64,000 nucleotides of DNA from Paenarthrobacter aurescens (GCF_025421775.1 NZ_JAOEFX010000007.1:186001-250000); one strand, 5' to 3'; numbered from the stretch's first letter, positions 51,464 to 60,030 are shown. Numbers and translations are program-made. The notes: generated from the letters alone by a model not told the origin.

Positions 51464-52237
51464 ATGATCGACCTCACCACGCTGGCTGACCTCACGCCTG
51501 GCATCTGTTCCGTGACTCTCCGCTCCCACGGGATCGACGACGTCGTGCGAATTTCCTCCGACGCAGGCCTTGCCGGCATCGAGTGGGGCACCGACGTCCA
51601 CGTCAGCGACCCGGAATCCGCCGGTCGTGCCAAGGCCGCTACGCATGCCGCAGGACTCACGGTCCTCTCCATGGGCTCGTACTACAGGTGCGGAGCCTTC
51701 GGGGATTTCGATCATGTCCTGGACCTGGCCACAGGCCTCGGTGCTCCGAGGATCCGGGTGTGGGCCGGGGAACTCGGTTCGGCGGGCGCCAGCCATGAAC
51801 ACTGGGACGCAGTGGTGAAGGACACGCAGCGGATTGCGGATCTCGCAGCCGCCCGTGGCGTCTCCATCGCGTTTGAGTATCACGGCAACACCCTCACCGA
51901 CTCCCCCACCACCACCCTGGAGCTACTGACCCGGGTGAACCACGCCAACGTCGGCACCTACTGGCAGCCCGCCGTCGGACTTTCAGACCAGCAGGCGCTG
52001 GAGTCCCTCCACGAAGTACTCCCCCACGTGGTGGGCGTCCACTGCTTCTCTTGGGGGCCGGTTGCCGAACGCTTCCCGCTGCGGAACCGGAAATTGCTGT
52101 GGCAGACCGTCACCGACGTCCTGCGGGGCAACGGCAAGGACATGGACATCATGCTGGAGTTCGTCGAGGACGACCTTCCGGACAACGTCATCAACGACGC
52201 CTCATTCCTCCACACCATCACCTTGGGCGAGGACTAA
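51464..52237 (+). CDS. Sugar phosphate isomerase/epimerase (TIM barrel)
   Basis: Protein of 257 aa of the AP endonuclease 2/xylose-isomerase-like TIM family. Metal-site features are GIEWGTDVH, SIAFEYHGNTL and VGVHCFSWG near the C-terminal strands. The substrate is probably a sugar or polyol. Its stop overlaps by 4 bp that of the convergent esterase gene. It is close to, but on the opposite strand from, the LacI-hydrolase pair, so it may belong to the same sugar regulon (inference). Confidence 0.8.
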   Translation: MIDLTTLADLTPGICSVTLRSHGIDDVVRISSDAGLAGIEWGTDVHVSDPESAGRAKAATHAAGLTVLSMGSYYRCGAFGDFDHVLDLATGLGAPRIRVWAGELGSAGASHEHWDAVVKDTQRIADLAAARGVSIAFEYHGNTLTDSPTTTLELLTRVNHANVGTYWQPAVGLSDQQALESLHEVLPHVVGVHCFSWGPVAERFPLRNRKLLWQTVTDVLRGNGKDMDIMLEFVEDDLPDNVINDASFLHTITLGED

Positions 52238-52986
52238 GCCGTCCAACCCATCCGGCGGAGCCACCCGGCACAAAGCCCGGTCCACTGGTCCGCGCCGGGC
52301 GTTCCCACCGCCAGCCCAATTCCGTGGACGCCGTGCGGGAAGACGTGCAGTTCCACCGGGACCCCGGCCCGACTGAGCGCACTGGCATAGGCGAGGCTGT
52401 GGCCGACTGGGACCGAGTGGTCGTCGGCAGTGTGCCAGAGGAAAGCGGGCGGCGTGGCAGGGGTAACGTGCAGTTCCGTTGACAGCTCCCGCAGCACCTC
52501 CGGAGCCGCATCCACTCCGGTGAGGTTGTCCACACACCCCTGATGCGCGGAATCAACGAAGGAAATCACGGGATAGCAGAGGATACTGAGGTCCGGCGTG
52601 GCCTCTGCAACGTCCAGTGAGGCGTCGCCAGTGGACACCCCGACGGACAACGTTGATGCCACGTGTCCGCCGGCCGAAAAGCCTAAGACGCCTACGCGCG
52701 ATGGGTCAAGGTTCAGCCCGTGCGCCCCTCCGCGGATCCACAACATGGCCTGTTTCGCGGCGGCGAGCGGCGCCGGATGCCTGTCCGGAGCCACCGGATA
52801 TCGCAGGACGAACGCATGGATCCCCAGTGAGGCAAGCCATGCAGCCACCGGTTCCGCTTCGTGGTCGGCCGTTTTGGCGTAGCCTCCGCCGGGAAGGACC
52901 AGGACGGCAGGTGCCGCCATTCCGTAGCGCCCGACGGCGGGAATCACCGTGAGCGCCCGGGGCGCCTGGCCGTGCCGTGGTGTCAT
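52234..52986 (-). CDS. Alpha/beta hydrolase (acetyl-xylan esterase-like)
   Basis: Protein of 250 aa. The oxyanion region VLVLPGGGY and the nucleophile elbow GFSAGGH are clear, with a late His in HGVHGIGL. No signal peptide, so intracellular. The closest functional picture is the Axe/esterase group that deacetylates sugars or oligosaccharides. ATG 52986 overlaps the lacI-type gene's stop (ATGA), so regulator and esterase are translated together. Confidence 0.82.
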   Translation of the reverse strand: MTPRHGQAPRALTVIPAVGRYGMAAPAVLVLPGGGYAKTADHEAEPVAAWLASLGIHAFVLRYPVAPDRHPAPLAAAKQAMLWIRGGAHGLNLDPSRVGVLGFSAGGHVASTLSVGVSTGDASLDVAEATPDLSILCYPVISFVDSAHQGCVDNLTGVDAAPEVLRELSTELHVTPATPPAFLWHTADDHSVPVGHSLAYASALSRAGVPVELHVFPHGVHGIGLAVGTPGADQWTGLCAGWLRRMGWTA

Positions 52987-54020
52987 ACCTGCGATTCAAC
53001 CGGAGTTTCAGTGCTGCGGCGGAGCTTGACCGCACCGCTGACGGGAGGAGTATCGGGATCGCCGGCAGCGAGCCGGCCAATATCCTCGAGCGGCAGGTGG
53101 ACGGTGGACAGGGCGGGCCGGAAGTCGCGCAGGGTTTCGATGTCGTCAAAACCAGCGATGGTGGCGTCGCGGGGAATCCACACGCCCTCCGGTCGAAGGG
53201 CGGCAGTGACTCCAATGGCCATGACGTCATTGACGGCGAAGATGCAGAGCCGCTCCTTTGATGCCTTGATCCGTTCGGCAAGTGCAAGTCCGGCCTCGTA
53301 CCCGCCTGCGCGGTTGAAGCCGGCACGGATGACCTCGGCGGCTGGCATGCCGGCGTCGGCGAGCCCACGCTGGAAGCCGCGGACCCGGTCGTCCGATGTG
53401 TAGAGGCCCTCGGGTCCGGCAATGATCAGGAAAGCACCGTCATGCGTGGCGGCCAGTTCCACAGCGAGGCCGGCAGCCAGTTCCTCGTTGGGGACCTTCA
53501 CCACGTGGTAGCCCTCGGTCGTGGACGCGCCAACCACCGGGTGGCCAACAACTCCCACGTGACCGCCATTGCGGCAGTAGCGGTCCAGTTCAGCGGCCAG
53601 CTCGGTGTTTCCCTGTTTGTCCTCAGCCCGCACGGAACGCGAACCGGCAATGACGATCGAGTCTGCGCGACGAGCAGCAAAGGCTGCCACGGCCTCTTTT
53701 TCATCCGAAGGAGCACCGGAGGTGCTGGCCAACAGCACCATACGATTCTGCTGGCGGGCCGCCTCTTGGACGCCACGGGCGATGGCAGAGAAGTAGGGAT
53801 CGGCGATGTCGTGGACGATAAGGCCGATCAAGCCTGAGCTGGACTTCGCGAGCGCCTGCGCCTGCGCGTTGGGAACATAGCCGAGCTTGTCGGCGGCCTC
53901 GCGGACGCGCTCCGCGATGTCCTCGGCCGGCTTACGGGACGAGCCATTCAGGACTCGTGACGCCGTGGCCAGGGAGACCCCGGCCAAACGGGCAACTTCA
54001 CTCAGTGTGCTGGCGGCCAC
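52983..54020 (-). CDS. LacI-family transcriptional repressor
   Basis: Protein of 345 aa. The HTH is TLSEVARLAGVSLATASRVL with the hinge helix KLGYVPNAQAQALA; the rest is a periplasmic-binding-protein-type sensor. I choose GTG 54020: AAGGAGG lies about 9 nt upstream, while the upstream in-frame TTG 54041 would place that Shine-Dalgarno inside the gene. Two LacI operators lie between it and the divergent Gfo/Idh gene, so it probably represses that operon and itself. The inducer is unknown. Confidence 0.88.
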   Translation of the reverse strand: MAASTLSEVARLAGVSLATASRVLNGSSRKPAEDIAERVREAADKLGYVPNAQAQALAKSSSGLIGLIVHDIADPYFSAIARGVQEAARQQNRMVLLASTSGAPSDEKEAVAAFAARRADSIVIAGSRSVRAEDKQGNTELAAELDRYCRNGGHVGVVGHPVVGASTTEGYHVVKVPNEELAAGLAVELAATHDGAFLIIAGPEGLYTSDDRVRGFQRGLADAGMPAAEVIRAGFNRAGGYEAGLALAERIKASKERLCIFAVNDVMAIGVTAALRPEGVWIPRDATIAGFDDIETLRDFRPALSTVHLPLEDIGRLAAGDPDTPPVSGAVKLRRSTETPVESQV

Positions 54021-54088
54021 GGGGGCCCTCCTTTTCTGCAAGCGTCGGGACTGGCGCTAAGGAAATTATGGCAGTTCCCGCCGAATTT

Positions 54089-54105
54089 TGGGAAAGCGCT
54101 TGCCA
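54089..54105. promoter_or_regulatory. LacI-type operator 1 of the Gfo/Idh operon
   Basis: TGGGAAAGCGCTTGCCA is a near-perfect palindrome around AAGCGCTT, 69 bp before the repressor start. Confidence 0.7.
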
Positions 54106-54139
54106 ACCCGGCGCGCCATGGTGCATGATCAATTGCAGC

Positions 54140-54155
54140 GGGAATGCGCTTTCCC
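54140..54155. promoter_or_regulatory. LacI-type operator 2 of the Gfo/Idh operon
   Basis: GGGAATGCGCTTTCCC is a second LacI-like dyad, about 50 bp (five helical turns) from operator 1 and 63 bp before the Gfo/Idh start. Confidence 0.65.
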
Positions 54156-54217
54156 ACACGAAATAAGCAAGCACCGGCATCCGCACAGCGACCGGCACAC
54201 AAGGCACTGGAGAAAAC

Positions 54218-55387
54218 ATGGGCTACGAAACAAAGACGATCCGCATCGCCATGAACGGCATCACCGGCCGTATGGGCTACCGCCAGCACCTGCTGCGGTC
54301 CATCCTCCCCATTCGCGACGCCGGCGGCTTCACCCTTGAAGACGGCACCAAGGTTCAGGTGGAACCGATCCTGGTGGGCCGCAACGAAGCCAAGATCCGC
54401 GAACTCGCCGAGCTCCACAAGGTCTCCGAATGGACCACCGACCTGGACGCAGTCATCGCCGATCCCACCGTGGACATCATTTTCGACGCTTCCATGACCA
54501 GCCTCCGTGCCGCCACCCTGAAGAAGGCCATGCGCGCCGGCAAGCACATCTTCACCGAGAAGCCCACGGCTGAGACCCTCGAGGAAGCCATTGAGCTCGC
54601 GCAGATCGGCAAGGAAGCCGGCGTCACCGCAGGCGTCGTGCACGACAAGCTCTACCTCCCCGGCCTGGTCAAGCTCCGCCGCCTGGTGGACGAAGGCTTC
54701 TTCGGCCGCATCCTCTCCATCCGTGGCGAATTCGGCTACTGGGTCTTCGAAGGCGATGTCCAGGCTGCACAGCGTCCGTCCTGGAACTACCGCAAGGAAG
54801 ACGGCGGTGGAATGACCACGGACATGTTCTGCCACTGGAACTACGTCCTCGAAGGCATCATCGGCAAGGTCAAGAGCGTCAACGCCAAGACCGCCACGCA
54901 CATCCCCGCACGTTGGGACGAGGCCGGCAAGGAATACAAGGCCACCGCAGACGACGCTTCCTACGGCATCTTCGAACTCGAAACCCCGGGCGGCGACGAC
55001 GTCATCGGCCAGATCAACTCCTCCTGGGCCGTTCGCGTCTACCGCGATGAACTGGTTGAGTTCCAGATCGACGGCACGCACGGTTCCGCCGTCGCCGGTT
55101 TGAACAAGTGCGTTGCGCAGCAGCGCGCCCACACCCCCAAGCCCGTCTGGAACCCGGACCTGCCCGTCACGGAATCCTTCCGCAGCCAGTGGCAGGAAGT
55201 CCCCGCCAACGCTGAACTGGACAACGGTTTCAAGCTGCAGTGGGAAGAATTCCTGCGCGACGTCGTCGCCGGTCGCGAGCACCGCTTTGGCCTGCTCTCC
55301 GCAGCCCGCGGCGTGCAGCTGGCCGAGCTCGGCCTCCAGTCCTCGGCCGAGCGCCGCACCATCGACATCCCGGAGATCACCCTCTAA
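54218..55387 (+). CDS. Gfo/Idh/MocA-family oxidoreductase
   Basis: Protein of 389 aa. The N-terminal NAD(P) domain reads IAMNGITGRMGYRQHL, with GITGRMG in place of the usual G-x-G-x2-G; the family lysine is in FTEKPTAET. Such enzymes oxidise sugar or polyol hydroxyls. It is first in an operon with a DUF993 protein (TAATG overlap) and a TIM-barrel isomerase (ATGA overlap), all behind two LacI operators. The set looks like a catabolic pathway for an unidentified sugar or cyclitol. Confidence 0.83.
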   Translation: MGYETKTIRIAMNGITGRMGYRQHLLRSILPIRDAGGFTLEDGTKVQVEPILVGRNEAKIRELAELHKVSEWTTDLDAVIADPTVDIIFDASMTSLRAATLKKAMRAGKHIFTEKPTAETLEEAIELAQIGKEAGVTAGVVHDKLYLPGLVKLRRLVDEGFFGRILSIRGEFGYWVFEGDVQAAQRPSWNYRKEDGGGMTTDMFCHWNYVLEGIIGKVKSVNAKTATHIPARWDEAGKEYKATADDASYGIFELETPGGDDVIGQINSSWAVRVYRDELVEFQIDGTHGSAVAGLNKCVAQQRAHTPKPVWNPDLPVTESFRSQWQEVPANAELDNGFKLQWEEFLRDVVAGREHRFGLLSAARGVQLAELGLQSSAERRTIDIPEITL

Positions 55388-56601
55388 TGACGTCACTGAT
55401 TCTTCCCACCGACGACGGCGGTACCCGCGAGTACCGCCTTCAGCCCGCCACCTCGTGGGTCAAGCCGACAGCCCCGCTGACCGCCCGCCGCGCTTATGCC
55501 GCTGCGCACGTCATCCCCGAGGTCGCCGCCGACAACACCCCCGGCGCCCCGGCTCAGCTCGACTGGGACGCCACCCTGGCCTACCGGCACGAGCTGTGGT
55601 CCTACGGTTTGGGCGTGGCCGATGCCATGGACACAGCACAGCGTGGCATGGGCTTGGATTGGGCCGCGACCCAGCAGCTCATCAAGCGCACGGGTGCCGA
55701 GGCCGCTTCCGTAGTGGCCGGCAGCAACGCGGCGACGGCAGGCAAATCCGTCCGCGACCTCGTATCCTGCGGCGCAGGCACTGATCAGTTGGACATCGCC
55801 ACGCTTCCTGAGGGTGCGGCAGGCATCCAGGCCGTCATTGACGCTTACCGTGAGCAGATCGCCGTCGTCAGTGAAGCAGGACCCAAGGTCATCCTCATGG
55901 CCTCCCGCGCCCTGGCCAGGGTTGCCAACGGCGCCGACGACTACCTGCACGTCTACTCGACGCTCCTGCAGGAAGTTGACCAGCCTGTCATCCTGCACTG
56001 GCTCGGCACCATGTTCGACCCCGCGCTGGCCGGCTACTGGGGCTCCGATGACGTCTCCGTGGCTACGGAAACGTTCCTCAGCCTCATCCGCGAACACTCG
56101 GACAAGGTTGACGGCGTGAAGGTCTCGCTGCTGGACGCCTCGCACGAGGTCGCCCTCCGGGCTGCGTTGCCCTCGGACGTCCGTCTCTACACGGGCGACG
56201 ACTTCAACTACCCGGAGCTGATCGACGGCGACGAGACCCACCACTCGGATGCCCTGCTGGGCATCTTCGCTGCCATCTACCCGGCCGCTTCGGTGGCGTT
56301 GCAGAAGTACGACGCCGGACAAGGAGCCGAAGGGCGCGCCATCCTGGACTCCACGCGTGAGCTCGGAAAGCACATCTTCAGCGCACCCACGTTCTACTAC
56401 AAGACCGGTATCGCGTTCATGTCCTGGCTCAACGGCAAGCAGCCCGGCTTCCAGATGGTGGGCGGCCTGCACTCCGGCCGTTCCGTCCTGCACCTGTCCA
56501 AGACCTTCGAACTGGCCGATCAGGCCGGTCTACTGAAGGATCCCTCACTGGCAGCGTTCCGGATGTCGGACTTCCTGCGGATCAACGGGGTGGGCGCATG
56601 A
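55387..56601 (+). CDS. DUF993 protein (dihydrodipicolinate synthase-like aldolase fold)
   Basis: Protein of 404 aa. Start ATG 55387 overlaps the Gfo/Idh stop (TAATG); an earlier in-frame ATG lies inside that gene. It resembles DUF993 proteins placed near the DapA/NAL aldolase superfamily: VILHWLGTMFDPAL and VDGVKVSLLDASHEVALR, with a Lys in GVKVS at the position expected for a Schiff base. The reaction is unknown; a retro-aldol or dehydratase step in sugar breakdown is plausible (inference). Confidence 0.78.
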   Translation: MTSLILPTDDGGTREYRLQPATSWVKPTAPLTARRAYAAAHVIPEVAADNTPGAPAQLDWDATLAYRHELWSYGLGVADAMDTAQRGMGLDWAATQQLIKRTGAEAASVVAGSNAATAGKSVRDLVSCGAGTDQLDIATLPEGAAGIQAVIDAYREQIAVVSEAGPKVILMASRALARVANGADDYLHVYSTLLQEVDQPVILHWLGTMFDPALAGYWGSDDVSVATETFLSLIREHSDKVDGVKVSLLDASHEVALRAALPSDVRLYTGDDFNYPELIDGDETHHSDALLGIFAAIYPAASVALQKYDAGQGAEGRAILDSTRELGKHIFSAPTFYYKTGIAFMSWLNGKQPGFQMVGGLHSGRSVLHLSKTFELADQAGLLKDPSLAAFRMSDFLRINGVGA

Positions 56602-57440
56602 GCGCGGATTTCTCACGCCTGTCACTGAACAGCGCCACCACCAAGAAGTGGACGCTGCCCGAGGCCGTTGACGGTTGCGCCCGCGCCGGCATCCCTGCGA
56701 TCGGACCGTGGCGTGATCGCGTGGCCGAGGCCGGACTGGACAAGGCAGCCAAGCTCATCAAGGACGCCGGTCTCCGCGTTTCCTCGCTGTGCCGCGGTGG
56801 CTTCCTCACGGCTGCTGATGCTGAGGGGCAGGCTGCCGCATTGGCCGACAACTTCGAAGCCGTCCGCGAAGCAGTGGCTCTGGACACCCAGGAACTGTTC
56901 CTGGTGGTTGGCGGGCTCGCTCCCGGCGAAAAGGACGTGGTTGCTGCCCGTCAGCGCGTCGCTGACCGGCTCGAGGAACTGGTTCCGTTCGCTTCCGAGA
57001 ACGGTGTGCGCCTGGTGCTTGAACCCTTGCACCCGATGTACGCCGCTGACCGCGCACTGATCTCCACCTTGGGCCAGGCCCTGGATCTCGCAGCGCCGTA
57101 CGACGCGAAGGCCGTGGGCGTCGCCGTCGACACCTTCCACGTCTGGTGGGACCCGGAACTGAAGGCACAGATCGAACGTGCCGGCCGCGAAAACCGCATC
57201 GCCTCCTACCAAGTGTGCGACTTCAACCTGCCGATCGCCGCTGACGCGCTGCTGTCCCGCGGCATGATGGGCGACGGCGTCATCGACTTCGCCACCATCG
57301 GCACCTGGGTCAGGGACGCCGGATACAAGGGCGACATCGAGGTTGAGATCTTCAACCAGGAAATTTGGGACGCCGACGGCGACACCACCCTGGAAACCAT
57401 GAAGCAGCGCTACGCGGAGCTCGTCCTCCCGTTCGCGTAA
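56598..57440 (+). CDS. Sugar phosphate isomerase/epimerase (TIM barrel)
   Basis: Protein of 280 aa, third gene of the Gfo/Idh-DUF993 operon (ATGA overlap with DUF993). Metal-binding landmarks are VRLVLEPLHPMYA, GVAVDTFHVWWDPEL and EVEIFNQEIWD. Members isomerise or epimerise keto sugars or inositol intermediates. A strong terminator follows. Confidence 0.83.
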   Translation: MSADFSRLSLNSATTKKWTLPEAVDGCARAGIPAIGPWRDRVAEAGLDKAAKLIKDAGLRVSSLCRGGFLTAADAEGQAAALADNFEAVREAVALDTQELFLVVGGLAPGEKDVVAARQRVADRLEELVPFASENGVRLVLEPLHPMYAADRALISTLGQALDLAAPYDAKAVGVAVDTFHVWWDPELKAQIERAGRENRIASYQVCDFNLPIAADALLSRGMMGDGVIDFATIGTWVRDAGYKGDIEVEIFNQEIWDADGDTTLETMKQRYAELVLPFA

Positions 57441-57496
57441 CCACGTGATCCTCCTGCGGATGCCCTAAGCTCCGCGGGAGGATCGCTCCAAAACCA

Positions 57497-57535
57497 GCGG
57501 GTCCCTGCCAAGGTCACGGCAGGGGCCCGCTTTTT
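57497..57535 (+). terminator. Rho-independent terminator of the Gfo/Idh operon
   Basis: GCGGGTCCCTGCC at 57497-57509 pairs with GGCAGGGGCCCGC at 57518-57530, followed by TTTTT. It lies about 57 bp after the isomerase stop. Confidence 0.88.
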
Positions 57536-57564
57536 GGCGTCCCCGTGGTGTGTCCGTCCTGGCA

Positions 57565-57671
57565 GGGCGTACGGCTGTCACCCACTTCGATTACCGAACC
57601 GGCCTGACACGCCGCATTGTGGGTGTGTCGCAGAGGCCTTGGCTTCCAAAGTAGGTGGTGGCGGTACACCC
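57565..57671. repeat. 107-bp repeat, copy A
   Basis: Starts GGGCGTACGGCTGTCACCC and ends GGTACACCC. 100 of 107 bases match copy B, 132 bp further on. Each copy can fold on itself: CACCCACTT pairs with AAGTAGGTGG, and GGCCTGACAC with GTGTC...AGGCC. Confidence 0.85.
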
Positions 57672-57696
57672 GGGCGCTCACCGGGCTGGCTGGCCT

Positions 57697-57803
57697 GGGC
57701 GTACGGCTGTCACCCACTTTGATTTCCGAACCGGCCTGACACGCCGCAATGAGGCTGTGTCGCAGGGGCCTTGGCTTCCAAAGTAGGTGGTGGCGATACA
57801 CCC
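57697..57803. repeat. 107-bp repeat, copy B
   Basis: Same orientation as copy A, seven substitutions and no indel. The 25 bp between the copies is unrelated to them. The even conservation suggests a structured intergenic element rather than coding sequence. Confidence 0.85.
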
Positions 57804-57950
57804 TGTTTGTGTCAGCTGTGAGTCGCGGAATGGGCAGGTGAGATAAAAGGTACACAGCTGAAACATTGCGTCGACGAGAGGAAACAATGGCCTTTTACGC
57901 TGGTTTTACCTGGACAAAGACGTCCACGAAACCACTGAAAGGACACCACC

Positions 57951-58121
57951 ATGATGCTCTTGAAGACACTCAGCTTTTTCCTCGATGCCAGCGCCAGCCA
58001 CAGCGGCCCCTCCGGCGAATGCAGCCCCGAGCACTCCCCCGCTGTTGCCGTGCGACTGACGTCCAGCGCGTGGGAAGGCTGGCGGGATGACGCCGATCAG
58101 GGCTTTCCCGCCGAGGCCTGA
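57951..58121 (+). CDS. Small hypothetical ORF (56 aa)
   Basis: Frame from ATG 57951 (or 57954) to TGA 58119-58121, beginning MMLLKTLSFFLDASAS and ending GFPAEA. GAAAGGA lies 7 nt upstream. Third codon positions are strongly GC-biased, as in neighbouring genes, supporting real coding. No signal peptide or known family. It ends 5 bp before the convergent haemoglobin gene's stop. Confidence 0.5.
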   Translation: MMLLKTLSFFLDASASHSGPSGECSPEHSPAVAVRLTSSAWEGWRDDADQGFPAEA

Positions 58122-58125
58122 GCTT

Positions 58126-58575
58126 TCAGCCCTCCATGAGTCCACCCCAGGACCATTTGGGAATCCGCAGGCCGGCAGGAACGTCGTCGGCGGAGCGCTC
58201 GTAGCGGGCCATGGTGTTGGTGGTGGCCCAAGCAAAGTAATCGTGCAGGACTTTGGCAAGCGGCTCGTCCACCACACCAACATCGGTCAGCGCTTGGTCA
58301 AAACACCCGATCGCCCGGAGGTTCATCTCTTCATGGGGACCGTTCCCGCTGTGCATCCTCACCACGGATGTTTCGTCACCGTAGCTTCCCGAGTACAGCG
58401 GCGGGCCACCCAAAGCCTCGCTCCAGTAGGCTGACAGCCGCTGGACGTGCGCCGGGTGAACGCCGTGTCGGAAGGCGTGCCCCACCACTTCGTCCTCCAC
58501 CACCCTGGCATGCCAAGCCCGGGCCAAAGCAGCGAAGAAGTCTGTACCGCCGGCCGCCTCGTACACCGTCTGCAT
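58126..58575 (-). CDS. Group II truncated haemoglobin
   Basis: Protein of 149 aa. YEAAGGTDFFAALARAWHARV is the N-terminal helix; RLSAYWSEALGGPPLYS carries the CD/E-region Tyr-Trp pattern, and MHSGNGPHEEMNLRAIGCF the proximal region. Such globins bind O2 or NO in the cytoplasm, and some aid resistance to NO or peroxide. It is monocistronic. No strong ribosome binding site is seen before ATG 58575. Confidence 0.82.
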   Translation of the reverse strand: MQTVYEAAGGTDFFAALARAWHARVVEDEVVGHAFRHGVHPAHVQRLSAYWSEALGGPPLYSGSYGDETSVVRMHSGNGPHEEMNLRAIGCFDQALTDVGVVDEPLAKVLHDYFAWATTNTMARYERSADDVPAGLRIPKWSWGGLMEG

Positions 58576-58636
58576 GGTGAAACAATGGCACGGGTGCGGC
58601 CGGACGGGAAGTGGTCTGCGTCGATAGCGTCCCAGT

Positions 58637-58864
58637 TCAGGAGGCTCGCGCAGCGAGCTGCACTTTGGCCTTCGGCAGGCCGATGAAGGTGACCGATCCG
58701 CCGTCGGGACCTCTCAATTCCAGCCTGATGTTCCGCGAGCCCTCTTGGGGTTCTACTGAGTTGACCTGAAAAACCTCACCGCTGATCCGGACGCTGTCGC
58801 CACCCTTAATGGTTTTGAGTTTCTTGTGTCGTATCTCAGCGCCCACGGCGGCGATCTCCACCAT
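58637..58864 (-). CDS. Small hypothetical beta-rich protein (75 aa)
   Basis: Starts MVEIAAVGAEIRHKKLK and contains GGDSVRISGEVFQVNSVEP and NIRLELRGPDGGSVTF, a KOW/SH3-like alternation of strands. No family recognised. ATG 58864 is inside the 3' end of the yihY-like gene (29-bp overlap), so it may be co-translated. The same frame extends further upstream, but that part is Arg/Lys-rich and looks like a shadow of yihY. Confidence 0.6.
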   Translation of the reverse strand: MVEIAAVGAEIRHKKLKTIKGGDSVRISGEVFQVNSVEPQEGSRNIRLELRGPDGGSVTFIGLPKAKVQLAARAS

Positions 58865-59939
58865 CTGTTTGCTCGGGTTTATCGCCGTGGGTCTCGCGGA
58901 TTTCTTCGCCGTCCCGAATGACTTCGTCTTCCTGCTTCTGCACTTTGTCGCTCTTCTTGGTGTCCCGGGGCGGCAGCTGGATGCTCTCTTCAGCCTCAAT
59001 GCCTCCCTGCAGTTGGCGGCCGCGTTCCATCTCGGCGTCGAACTCCGCGCCGAAGAGCAAGGACATGTTCAGGATCCAGAGCCACAGCAGCATGATGATG
59101 ACACCCGCCAAGGCTCCGTACGTCTTGTTGTAGTTGCTGAAGTTCGCAACGTAGAAGCCGAATCCCAGAGATGCCAAGGCAAAGATCACCAGGGCGATCA
59201 ACGAACCCATGCTCATCCAACGGAACTTGGGCTGCTTAACGTTGGGGGTGAAGTAGTAGAGCACCGCAATGATGGCCACCACGACGACAATGAGGACCGG
59301 CCACTTTGCGATGTTCCATACGGTCAAGAACGTCTCCGACAATCCGATGGCACCCCCGATGGCCTCCGCCACGGGTCCGCTCAGGACCAGCATGGCAGCC
59401 GCAAGCGCAGCTCCGACGACGGCGACAACCGTTACGGCGAGCATCGTGCCACGGAGTTTAACGAAGCCACGGCCCTCATCTACTTCGTAGACACGGTTCA
59501 TGGCGCGGCTGAACGCGGTGACGTAGCCGGACGCTGACCACAGCGCCACCACGATGCCGAAGACCAGCGCGAAGCCGGCGGCGTTGGATTGGGTGAGTTC
59601 CTCGATGGGCTGCCGCAGCGTATCGACGCCCGGGCCTGGCGCGAATTGCTGGACCATATCCAGGAGGGCGGACGTGGTCTTCCCCGCGTCCCCGAAGATC
59701 CCCAACAGGGAGACCAACGCCAGGAGCGCAGGGAAGAGGGCCAGGACGCCGTAGTAGGTGAGACCGGCTGCGGCGTCCGGGCACTGGTCCTTGGTGAACT
59801 CCCGCAACGTCCGCTTGGCGATGTACATCCACGTGGGCTTCGCGAGGTCGTTCGGGCTGTCCGGCTTACGCGAGTCTTCCGGGGAGGGAGCGGTCTGAGC
59901 CTTGGCTGTACTGGTGTGGGCTGAGTCTTGTGTAGTCAT
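58836..59939 (-). CDS. YihY/BrkB-family inner membrane protein
   Basis: Protein of 367 aa. Six helices are expected; DQCPDAAAGLTYYGVLALFPALLAL and GYVTAFSRAMNRVYEVDEGR are family landmarks. About 90 charged residues follow the last helix at the C-terminus. Once called ribonuclease BN, the family has no proven function; a transport or envelope role is possible. A perfect 14-bp palindrome lies 51 bp upstream of ATG 59939. Confidence 0.85.
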   Translation of the reverse strand: MTTQDSAHTSTAKAQTAPSPEDSRKPDSPNDLAKPTWMYIAKRTLREFTKDQCPDAAAGLTYYGVLALFPALLALVSLLGIFGDAGKTTSALLDMVQQFAPGPGVDTLRQPIEELTQSNAAGFALVFGIVVALWSASGYVTAFSRAMNRVYEVDEGRGFVKLRGTMLAVTVVAVVGAALAAAMLVLSGPVAEAIGGAIGLSETFLTVWNIAKWPVLIVVVVAIIAVLYYFTPNVKQPKFRWMSMGSLIALVIFALASLGFGFYVANFSNYNKTYGALAGVIIMLLWLWILNMSLLFGAEFDAEMERGRQLQGGIEAEESIQLPPRDTKKSDKVQKQEDEVIRDGEEIRETHGDKPEQTDGGDRRRGR

Positions 59940-59990
59940 GGGGCACTCGTCCGTTTGGGGTAGTTTGTGCGAACAACTGACCCACCAATA

Positions 59991-60004
59991 GTAAGCATGC
60001 TTAC
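59991..60004. promoter_or_regulatory. Perfect 14-bp palindrome upstream of yihY-like gene
   Basis: GTAAGCATGCTTAC is fully self-complementary and AT-richer than its surroundings, 52 bp before the yihY start. It may be an operator or overlap the promoter. Confidence 0.4.
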
Positions 60005-60030
60005 GATCATACGGAAGCGCACACGGCCTT

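Larger units (their letters stand above)
57441..57950. other. 510-bp non-coding stretch with terminator and two long repeats
   Basis: Contains the terminator of the catabolic operon, two 107-bp direct repeats and a 9-bp inverted repeat (TCAGCTGTG at 57812, CACAGCTGA at 57853). Open frames across the repeats show no coding signal. A frame opening with ATG at 57887 after GAGAGGAAAC is possible but competes with the 56-codon frame at 57951, which I favour. Confidence 0.6.

Noticed and set aside
57565..57803. CRISPR-like array
   Set aside because: Only two long (107-bp) units with a 25-bp gap, no short repeat-spacer pattern and no cas genes.
57514..57887. Leftward frames with repeated VYRHHLLWKPRPLRH peptides
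   Set aside because: The peptide repeat only reflects the 107-bp DNA repeats; there is no ribosome binding site or family match.
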